DNA from: an uncultured Odoribacter sp.
GTDB lineage: Bacteria; Bacteroidota; Bacteroidia; Bacteroidales; Marinifilaceae
Direction: 5' to 3'
Assembly: GCA_900548135.1 (NCBI GenBank)
Contig: URJC01000042.1
Location: 1 to 12,102 of the forward strand
Length of the DNA: 12,102 nt
A model generated the notes under the pieces. It ran no database searches and had not been told where the DNA came from. It saw only the letters and a list, made by a program, of their open reading frames with translations. The first letter of the stretch is position 1. Each line of letters opens with the position of its first letter. The translations under genes were made by a program, and so were the position numbers. Positions 6,634-12,102 of this stretch are shown here, one piece after another.

Positions 6634-8646
6634 TCAACTGAAAAGATTTTCTATCAACTGATCATCTGCAAAATTCGGTACAGTTACTTTCAAATCAGGA
6701 TTGGCTTCCATAGCCCGTTTAATAGCAAATACAGCCCCTTCATTTCGAGCCCAGCTCCGACGGGATATCCCATTATTTACATCCCAGAAAAGCATACATT
6801 TCAAACGTCTCTCTGCATCTGCCGATCCATCCAGCAACATGCCAAACCCGCCATTAATAACCTCTCCCCAACCAACTCCTCCACCATTATGGAGAGAAAC
6901 CCAAGTTGCCCCCCGGAAAGAATCCCCGATCACATTCTGAACTGCCATGTCTGCCGTAAACTTCGAACCATCGTAAATATTCGAAGTTTCCCGATAAGGT
7001 GAATCCGTACCTGAAACATCGTGATGATCACGTCCCAACACGACAGGAGCAGAAATCTCCCCCCACTCAATCGCTTTATTAAAAGCCCCCGCAATACGCA
7101 TACGCCCTTCAGCATCAGCATACAAGATACGGGCTTGCGACCCTACCACCAGGTGATTCTCACCGGCAGCCTTTATCCAACGGATATTATCATGCATCTG
7201 TTGTTGTATCTCCCCGGGAGACTCCGCCGCCAATTGTTCCAATACCCGAGTAGCCAGTTCATCCGTTTTGGCCAAATCTTTCGGATCACCACTGGTACAT
7301 ACCCAACGGAAAGGACCAAAACCATAATCAAAACACATCGGCCCCATAATATCCTGCACATAAGAAGGGTACTTAAAATCCCCATTCGGTTTGAGAATAT
7401 CAGCACCAGCCCGGGAAGATTCCAACAGGAATGCGTTCCCATAATCAAAGAAATAGGTACCAAAACGTTCTACACATTTATTAATCGCAGCAACATGCCG
7501 GCACAAAGACTCCTGAACCTTTTCCTTAAATAAATCCGGATTTTCAGCCATCATCCGCTTGCTTTCCTCAAAACTAATTCCAACCGGATAATATCCTCCG
7601 GCCCAAGGATTGTGCAGGGAAGTCTGATCAGAACCCAATTCAACCGCAATATCTTCATTTGCCAGACGTTCCCACAGATCTACAACATTCCCCTGATATG
7701 CAATGGAAACAATCTCTTTTTCAGCTTTAGCTTTACGAATCCTGCCCATCAGTACATCCAAATCACCGATCACCTCATCCACCCATCCCTGAGAGTAACG
7801 GGTATGTGTTGCTTTGGGATTGATTTCAGCCGTAACACTTACACATCCTGCAATATTACCGGCTTTCGGCTGGGCACCAGACATACCGCCAAGACCCGCA
7901 GTAACAAACAATTTACCAGCCAATCCCTCTCCATGCTTTGAAATTTTCCGTCCGGCATTCAATACAGTAATCGTGGTGCCGTGCACAATCCCCTGAGGCC
8001 CGATATACATGTATGAACCTGCTGTCATTTGCCCATACTGAGAAACACCTAAAGCATTAAAACGTTCCCAATCATCCGGTTTTGAATAATTCGGAATGAC
8101 CATACCATTCGTTACAACAACCCTCGGAGCATCTTTATGTGAAGGAAACAGCCCCATGGGATGCCCTGAATACATGACCAAAGTCTGTTCATCCGTCATT
8201 TCTGATAAATATTTCATGGTCAACCGGTATTGAGCCCAATTCTGAAATACAGCTCCATTACCACCATACGTAATCAATTCATGCGGATGCTGAGCCACTG
8301 CTTTGTCCAGGTTATTATTAATCATCAGCATAATAGCAGCAGCCTGCAAACTTTTATGCGGATAATCATAAATAGAATGTGCATACATTTCATAATCAGG
8401 ACGAAAACGGTACATATAGATACGCCCGTATGTTTCCAATTCTTCAGCAAATTCTTTTGCCAAAATAGCATGATGACGGGGATCAAAATAACGCAATGCA
8501 TTCCGGACCGCCAATTTCTTTTCTTCCTTCGTCAGAACATCCTTACGTCTGGGTGCATGATTCACTTCCGGGTCATAGGGCTTTTGCACAGGCAATTCTG
8601 CCGGAATACCTTCCCGGATAGATTGTTGAAATTCTTCTAAAGTCAT
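6634..8646 (-). CDS. hutU: Urocanate hydratase (urocanase), long form
   Basis: Second step of histidine degradation: urocanate plus water gives 4-imidazolone-5-propanoate, using tightly bound NAD+ as electrophile. With the ATG at 8646 the protein has 670 residues. It belongs to the longer urocanase form, close in length to the animal enzyme and about 110 residues longer than the well-studied pseudomonad enzyme. Family motifs include YGGNGAVFQNWAQYRLTMKYL (about 127-147), GLGGMSGAQ (about 251-259, NAD-binding), ELGSDQTSLHNPWAGGYYP and DYGFGPFRWVCTSGD, whose cysteine (about 450) is a plausible equivalent of the essential active-site Cys. A GTG five codons upstream is possible, but MTLEEFQQSI with ATG fits the family better. 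The usual partners hutH, hutI and formiminotransferase are not adjacent on either side within the window, so the pathway must be scattered or incomplete. Confidence 0.97.
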   Translation of the reverse strand: MTLEEFQQSIREGIPAELPVQKPYDPEVNHAPRRKDVLTKEEKKLAVRNALRYFDPRHHAILAKEFAEELETYGRIYMYRFRPDYEMYAHSIYDYPHKSLQAAAIMLMINNNLDKAVAQHPHELITYGGNGAVFQNWAQYRLTMKYLSEMTDEQTLVMYSGHPMGLFPSHKDAPRVVVTNGMVIPNYSKPDDWERFNALGVSQYGQMTAGSYMYIGPQGIVHGTTITVLNAGRKISKHGEGLAGKLFVTAGLGGMSGAQPKAGNIAGCVSVTAEINPKATHTRYSQGWVDEVIGDLDVLMGRIRKAKAEKEIVSIAYQGNVVDLWERLANEDIAVELGSDQTSLHNPWAGGYYPVGISFEESKRMMAENPDLFKEKVQESLCRHVAAINKCVERFGTYFFDYGNAFLLESSRAGADILKPNGDFKYPSYVQDIMGPMCFDYGFGPFRWVCTSGDPKDLAKTDELATRVLEQLAAESPGEIQQQMHDNIRWIKAAGENHLVVGSQARILYADAEGRMRIAGAFNKAIEWGEISAPVVLGRDHHDVSGTDSPYRETSNIYDGSKFTADMAVQNVIGDSFRGATWVSLHNGGGVGWGEVINGGFGMLLDGSADAERRLKCMLFWDVNNGISRRSWARNEGAVFAIKRAMEANPDLKVTVPNFADDQLIENLFS

Positions 8647-8663
8647 ATATCTATTAACCACAT
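8643..8663 (-). other. Possible six-codon minicistron overlapping the hutU start
   Basis: On the minus strand ATG TGG TTA ATA GAT ATA TGA (MWLIDI) ends in an ATGA overlap with the hutU ATG. This is the classic geometry of translational coupling. There is no Shine-Dalgarno and a frame this short can easily be chance. Confidence 0.2.
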
Positions 8664-8738
8664 TTTAATTTATTACTCTTCTGCCTGCTAATTTAATTAT
8701 TTCAAACGATTTCACCACTATTTACTTAGATTTTATTA

Positions 8739-8764
8739 CTAAAAAGGATTTTCTTACTTTTTAG
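8739..8764 (-). terminator. Weak hairpin downstream of pldA
   Basis: CTAAAAAG (8739-8746) and CTTTTTAG (8757-8764) form an 8-bp AT-rich stem with a 10-base loop, about 70 bases past the pldA stop. On the minus strand a T-rich stretch follows. It may weakly terminate pldA transcription. I found no matching -7 element for hutU in this 170-base gap, so read-through from pldA is also possible. Confidence 0.35.
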
Positions 8765-8831
8765 CTTTGAAAAATGCATAAATATAAGATGGTTTCCCTA
8801 ACCAGATTTTAATCACTTCCTGGATTACAGA

Positions 8832-9692
8832 CTAAAATATACTTACAAAATTAGGTTTGATCACAAATCCAATCCGCAAATAACGATGAAATTGATCATA
8901 ATCAATCATACTTTCTCCGTATCCATTATAAAACTGTAAATACAAATATTGATTATCTTGCCGGAACAAACGGTAAGAAATACCTATTTGCCAATTAGCG
9001 TTCAGATTCCAGCCTCCTCTTTTAATCATCAGGACAGAACAATTGAAACGGCTATTATCATCCGTATAGGTTCCTGCAAATTGTCCAATACCAGCATAAC
9101 GCGTCAGATGCCTGTTCTCCTTAGCTACCATCATAGCTATCCATACCTTCGCCTGAAAGGTGAAGTTCTGATCGGGAAGATATATGCCTGAAAGGGACAA
9201 ACGGTTCCAACTGCGTGACTGTATGCTGTCACGACCATTCGATTCATGTTCAAACTGAAACATGACGATCCCTTCAATCCTCCTGTTACGTACAAAATTA
9301 CGCCCTACACCCAGTGAAGGATTATAGTTATTCTCTGAAAAAGGAGCTGACTTCCGGTAAATATCCCAGAAAGATTTTTGAGTATAAGTCAGGAAAGTAT
9401 ACAACCGATAAGGTAATAATTTTCGGTAAAGTCTGTGCCTGAGACTGATTTGAAACTTTGCGTCCGAATTGTATTTCGTAATTTTGCCACCTTCGAAATT
9501 TGTCCCGGTAATGATGTAATTATCTTTATAAATGGTAAAAGCAGGTATATTTCCCAAAGCAAGTATCAGACTATCCTCTGTTTGTTGTTCCCGTTCCAAT
9601 ATCACATCTTTCGTTTGTCCCCATACAAAATCTCCTTTTACACATACCAAAATTAAAAATAGCAAATATCTCCCCATATACCTATGTAACAT
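8832..9692 (-). CDS. pldA: Outer-membrane phospholipase A (OMPLA)
   Basis: A calcium-dependent serine hydrolase in an outer-membrane beta-barrel; it removes phospholipids that reach the outer leaflet when lipid asymmetry is disturbed. The decisive segment is FEHESNGRDSIQSRSWNRL. H149, S151 and N163 reproduce the spacing of the E. coli triad H142, S144, N156. R154 and S159 match the calcium-ligand positions R147 and S152. The C-terminal QFYNGYGESMIDYD matches the family's final strands. A signal peptide covers about residues 1-25 (hydrophobic LLFLILVCV, then cleavage near WGQ). The length of 286 is close to the family norm, and the last residue is Phe, as is common for outer-membrane barrels. 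The start is the ATG at 9692, or the one at 9677. The gene follows the peroxiredoxin gene by 72 nt with no evident promoter between them, so co-transcription is likely unless the intervening hairpin terminates. Confidence 0.92.
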   Translation of the reverse strand: MLHRYMGRYLLFLILVCVKGDFVWGQTKDVILEREQQTEDSLILALGNIPAFTIYKDNYIITGTNFEGGKITKYNSDAKFQISLRHRLYRKLLPYRLYTFLTYTQKSFWDIYRKSAPFSENNYNPSLGVGRNFVRNRRIEGIVMFQFEHESNGRDSIQSRSWNRLSLSGIYLPDQNFTFQAKVWIAMMVAKENRHLTRYAGIGQFAGTYTDDNSRFNCSVLMIKRGGWNLNANWQIGISYRLFRQDNQYLYLQFYNGYGESMIDYDQFHRYLRIGFVIKPNFVSIF

Positions 9693-9715
9693 TATTGATA
9701 CGCTGCTTTTTCACC

Positions 9716-9751
9716 ATCAGGATGTCAAAAAATCGTTTCTGACATCCTGAT
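9716..9751 (-). repeat. Inverted repeat between the peroxiredoxin gene and pldA
   Basis: ATCAGGATGTCA (9716-9727) and TGACATCCTGAT (9740-9751) form a perfect 12-bp stem with a 12-base loop, 13 nt after the peroxiredoxin stop. No T-run follows on the minus strand. It may therefore be a 3'-end stabiliser or partial terminator that lowers pldA expression, not a full stop. Confidence 0.65.
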
Positions 9752-9764
9752 CCAACATTCATAT

Positions 9765-10445
9765 TTATTTCACGGGGATTTTTTTAAGACAAAAAAACCA
9801 GTCATAACAGTGTGCCCCTGTGTCGTTTGCCTGCATTCTTTTTTCAGCATCATCATACGAAGAAGGGGTTGGTACGATAACCTCATCCCCAGGCATCCAA
9901 TCGGCCGGTAAAGCCACCCCGTATTTATCTATCGTCTGCAATCCTATTAACACACGTTTTAATTCTGCAAAATTCCGTCCTAACGCCATCGGGTAGTAAA
10001 CAATTGCCCGTATAACACTTTGCGGATCTATAAAAAATACAGCTCTGACTGCTTGTGTCGTACTTTCTCCTGGCTGGATCATCCCATAAAGATGGGCAAC
10101 CTCAGCACTCAGATCAGCAATCAAGGGAAACCGAACTGCTATATTTTTCTTCCCCTTATATTCTATCTTCTCACGGATTGTACGCAACCAGGCAATATGG
10201 CTGTATAAACCGTCGACAGAAAGCCCGATCAACTGACAGTTCAAAGCCTCAAATTCATTTGCCATTGCTCCGAAAGTCAAAAACTCAGAAGTACATACGG
10301 GAGTAAAATCCGAAGGATGACTAAATAAAATGATCCATTTGCCATTAAAATCCATCGGAAAATGGATCTTTCCCTGAGTTGTATCTGCGTCAAAAACAGG
10401 TGCCATGTCCCCTATCCGCAGTGAAGGTGTAATTTCGTTGTCCAT
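9765..10445 (-). CDS. Peroxiredoxin, Prx6 subfamily with C-terminal CX5C pair
   Basis: A thiol peroxidase that reduces hydrogen peroxide, organic hydroperoxides and probably peroxynitrite in the cytoplasm. The thioredoxin-fold AhpC/TSA domain spans about 8-145 and carries HPSDFTPVCTSEF, with peroxidatic C51 and the supporting T48, P44 and distal R134. The Prx6-type C-terminal dimerisation domain follows (YYPMALGRN, LPADWMPGDEVIVP). The tail has C213 and C219 in HCYDWFFC. This matches the C207/C213 pair I recall from the archaeal Aeropyrum pernix enzyme, in which the first acts as resolving cysteine; that detail is from memory. At 226 residues it is slightly shorter than the archaeal form, ending soon after the pair. 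The start is the ATG at 10445. It is divergent from the NifX-like gene and precedes pldA. Confidence 0.95.
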   Translation of the reverse strand: MDNEITPSLRIGDMAPVFDADTTQGKIHFPMDFNGKWIILFSHPSDFTPVCTSEFLTFGAMANEFEALNCQLIGLSVDGLYSHIAWLRTIREKIEYKGKKNIAVRFPLIADLSAEVAHLYGMIQPGESTTQAVRAVFFIDPQSVIRAIVYYPMALGRNFAELKRVLIGLQTIDKYGVALPADWMPGDEVIVPTPSSYDDAEKRMQANDTGAHCYDWFFCLKKIPVK

Positions 10446-10450
10446 AATGT

Positions 10451-10488
10451 TATCGTTTTTTCTATATCATTAAATACGAAAAACGGTA
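10451..10488 (-). promoter_or_regulatory. Imperfect inverted repeat upstream of the peroxiredoxin gene
   Basis: TATCGTTTTTTC (10451-10462) and GAAAAACGGTA (10478-10488) pair over 11 positions, with one G-T pair and one bulged T, around a 15-base loop. It begins 6 bases before the ATG, so it is either a leader hairpin or an operator. No exact TAnnTTTG was found for this gene. Confidence 0.35.
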
Positions 10489-10545
10489 AAGAAAGTTCAC
10501 AAGCTCTCTGACGGGAATGATTGCAGGTTCTCAATAAAATTGTTG

Positions 10546-10553
10546 TATATTTG
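10546..10553 (+). promoter_or_regulatory. -7 promoter element for the NifX-like/DUF2027-Smr operon
   Basis: TATATTTG followed by CA matches TAnnTTTG exactly. TTG at 10521-10523 lies 22 bases upstream, near the expected -33 distance. The implied leader is about 20 bases. Confidence 0.75.
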
Positions 10554-10579
10554 CATTCGTATAAAAATTCATTGAAATC

Positions 10580-10969
10580 ATGAAAATAGCCGTACCTACA
10601 CGTAATCATGCCATAGATGATCATTTTGGCCATTGCGAATATTACACCATCTTTACCATAAACGAGAACAAAGAAATTATTTGTATTGAAACAGAAGCTT
10701 CACCCGAAGGCTGCGGCTGTAAATCAAATATTGCTTCTATCCTTGAAAAAAAAGGAGTCAGCCTTATGCTTGCCGGTAATATGGGTGAAGGAGCAAAAAA
10801 TACGTTGGAAGCCCATCACATTCAAGTTATCCGCGGATGTTCCGGTCCGGTCGAAGCAGTCGTTAACAACTGGCTTCAAGGTAAAATTTCAGACTCAGGA
10901 GAATCTTGTGACCATCATGAATGTAATGATAAACACAATCCGAAGCCATTGACTTTTAAAGTATTATAA
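10580..10969 (+). CDS. NifX/NifB-type dinitrogenase iron-molybdenum cofactor-binding domain protein
   Basis: A single-domain protein of the Nitro_FeMo-Co family (Pfam PF02579). Members bind or carry iron-sulfur or molybdenum-containing clusters, and in non-fixing organisms the role is mostly unknown. The domain covers about 1-100: MKIAVPTRN, the signature DDHFGHCEYYTIF (13-25), a variable EGCGC (C45, C47), the helix SNIASILEKKGVSLMLAGNMGEGA, and IRGCSGPVEAVVNNWLQG. A short tail then adds a His/Cys group, CDHHEC (110-115), which could supply metal ligands. No nitrogenase gene is nearby, so nitrogen fixation is not implied. The start is the ATG at 10580, about 20 nt after the predicted transcription start. 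The DUF2027-Smr gene follows after 27 nt on the same strand, indicating an operon. Confidence 0.9.
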   Translation: MKIAVPTRNHAIDDHFGHCEYYTIFTINENKEIICIETEASPEGCGCKSNIASILEKKGVSLMLAGNMGEGAKNTLEAHHIQVIRGCSGPVEAVVNNWLQGKISDSGESCDHHECNDKHNPKPLTFKVL

Positions 10970-10996
10970 ACACTTCATCTTATAAGCCACCACACT

Positions 10997-12001
10997 ATGA
11001 TAAATATCAGAATAGGTGATCTTGTCAGATTTCTGACCGAAAAGCTGGAAGGGAAAGTAACGGGAATCATTGATCATTCAACGGTAAATGTATTCGTTGA
11101 TGAATATGGTTTTGAAATTCCCGCTTCTGTGAATGACTTAGTAGTCATTCATTCCGACTTTGCCCAACCGGATAATTCCGGTAATAAACATCAGCCACAA
11201 ACACAAAAATCGGTCCTCACTCAAGCGACCGGCACTCTGTATTTAGCCATTGTTCCGGACAATTTCAATAACTTGCCTGAATCCCGCTATGAATTATTTC
11301 TCGTCAATGATACAGCACAAAATTGTCTTTATTCAATTACCTTCCGCGAAGAGGACAAATATAAAGGAATCATTGCCGGCAATTGTAATCCAGACAACAT
11401 CATTTCTATTGGTTTATATAGCCTGAAAGACATTGACAACACAATCAAAGCGGTTCGTATTCAAGCGATCTTTTTTCAAAAAGGGATCACAAACCCCAAA
11501 AATGCCATAGAAACTGAAATAAAAATAAATCCGGTGAATCTATGTAAATCAGGAGCCTATAAGCATGCTCGCTGGTTTAGTTCCGTCTCTCTGCTTCGCC
11601 CGTTAGATAAAGAATATCAAATCGAAGAAATTGACGAAAAACAACTTCAGGAAGCTGTAAAAGAAAAGAAAAAGGCAGAAACCACTGCTGTTGCGCGCTC
11701 CCAAAAACAAACGACAGGCAACATCATAGAAATTGATTTACATTGCAACGAACTGCTTTCCACAACTACCGGGATGGATAATAAAGATATTCTTGAATAT
11801 CAATTGGATGTTTTCCGAAAAACTATGGAAGAATATAAGCTCAGAAAAGGACTAAAGATTGTTTTTATCCACGGGAAAGGGGATGGAATCTTACGCCAAC
11901 GGATCTTATGGGAATTACAAACAAAATATAAACGTCATCAACACCAGGATGCCTCATTTAAACAGTACGGATACGGAGCAACCCTGGTAACTATAAAATA
12001 G
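10997..12001 (+). CDS. DUF2027 and C-terminal Smr domain protein
   Basis: A 334-residue protein with a small MutS-related (Smr) domain at the C-terminus. Smr domains bind nucleic acids and often have nuclease activity, notably in MutS2-type proteins tied to recombination control or stalled-ribosome handling. Which applies here is unknown. N-terminal residues 1-52 (IGDLVRFL, EGKVTGI, VFVDEYGFEIPASVNDLVVI) look like a small SH3/KOW-like barrel. A beta-rich middle region (about 75-205) corresponds to DUF2027, a Bacteroidota-associated family. A charged, Glu/Lys-rich linker (about 205-240) precedes the Smr domain, with DLH at 247-249 and IHGKGDGILR at 291-300, both conserved catalytic or binding motifs. 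The DNA-mismatch and ATPase parts of MutS2 are absent. It is second in the operon after the NifX-like gene. The stop codon lies inside the terminator stem. Confidence 0.9.
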   Translation: MINIRIGDLVRFLTEKLEGKVTGIIDHSTVNVFVDEYGFEIPASVNDLVVIHSDFAQPDNSGNKHQPQTQKSVLTQATGTLYLAIVPDNFNNLPESRYELFLVNDTAQNCLYSITFREEDKYKGIIAGNCNPDNIISIGLYSLKDIDNTIKAVRIQAIFFQKGITNPKNAIETEIKINPVNLCKSGAYKHARWFSSVSLLRPLDKEYQIEEIDEKQLQEAVKEKKKAETTAVARSQKQTTGNIIEIDLHCNELLSTTTGMDNKDILEYQLDVFRKTMEEYKLRKGLKIVFIHGKGDGILRQRILWELQTKYKRHQHQDASFKQYGYGATLVTIK

Positions 12002-12030
12002 CAGATAAATTTAAAATTTATCTGCTATTT
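11996..12030 (+). terminator. Terminator overlapping the DUF2027-Smr stop codon
   Basis: AAATAGCAGATAAATT (11996-12011) is perfectly complementary to AATTTATCTGCTATTT (12015-12030), a 16-bp stem with a 3-base loop that ends in TTT. The TAG stop is inside the left arm. It should end the NifX-like/Smr transcript. On the minus strand the mirror structure could serve an incoming gene from beyond the right edge. Confidence 0.75.
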
Positions 12031-12102
12031 ACCCGATTGTTCCATGAATGTCCCCAGAATTGAATTTTAGACCATAAAACAATCAAAGCATCAACTCATT
12101 TA
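12031..12102. other. Right-edge segment without a supported gene
   Basis: These 72 bases show no convincing start, motif or promoter. The longest open stretch is a minus-strand frame of about 25 codons with no identifiable protein character, interrupted near the window edge. Confidence 0.6.

Noticed and set aside
7021..7533. 170-codon plus-strand frame inside hutU
   Set aside because: It is a shadow of the intact, family-conserved hutU frame and has no protein character of its own.
10490..10505. Possible Rex operator (TTCACAAG half-site) upstream of the peroxiredoxin gene
   Set aside because: The second half of the TTGTGAAnnnnTTCACAA palindrome is missing at the required spacing.
10580..10969. 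Evidence of nitrogen fixation from the NifX-like protein
   Set aside because: This domain is widespread in non-fixing bacteria and no nif gene is present nearby.
12031..12102. Possible C-terminal end of a minus-strand gene or the edge of an insertion sequence
   Set aside because: Only about 25 open codons with a stop near the edge, and no terminal repeat or target duplication can be seen within the window.

Overview
The window looks like chromosomal DNA from a Bacteroidota bacterium, most likely order Bacteroidales. Several starts are preceded by the Bacteroidota -7 promoter element TAnnTTTG. Shine-Dalgarno sequences are absent at nearly every start. Genes are moderately AT-rich, and the set includes a DUF2027/Smr protein and a Cys-motif helical protein of a kind I associate with this phylum. 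A family-level guess such as Odoribacteraceae is inference only. I see no mobile element, CRISPR array, tRNA or rRNA.

Layout. At the left edge, reading leftward, is the threonyl-tRNA synthetase gene thrS followed after 24 nt by the first 21 codons of infC (IF-3). infC has a perfect Shine-Dalgarno and an apparent AUA start codon. Next is rex, the NADH/NAD+-sensing repressor, also leftward, with its own terminator before the thrS promoter. folC (folylpolyglutamate/dihydrofolate synthase) is divergent from rex and points right. It converges on an unrecognised 264-residue protein with an N-terminal CX3CX2CX5C cluster. That gene is divergent from a 10-TM EamA/DMT-type transporter, which converges on hutU (long-form urocanate hydratase). 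Upstream of hutU, on the same strand, come pldA (outer-membrane phospholipase A with an intact catalytic triad and calcium-ligand side chains) and a Prx6-type peroxiredoxin with a C-terminal CX5C pair. Divergent from the peroxiredoxin, a NifX-like metal-cluster-binding protein and a DUF2027-Smr protein form a two-gene unit that ends in a strong hairpin overlapping the stop codon.

How the genes relate. Most of this is ordinary core-genome content: translation, redox regulation, folate, histidine degradation, envelope and oxidative stress. Three loosely connected themes stand out. One is translational self-control at infC. Another is redox or metal handling: Rex, the peroxiredoxin, the NifX-like protein and the Cys-cluster protein. 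The third is envelope lipid turnover by PldA next to the peroxiredoxin. I did not find a convincing new multi-gene system. The best leads are the infC start signal, the Cys-cluster protein with its homopolymer-ambiguous start, and the structured leader of rex.
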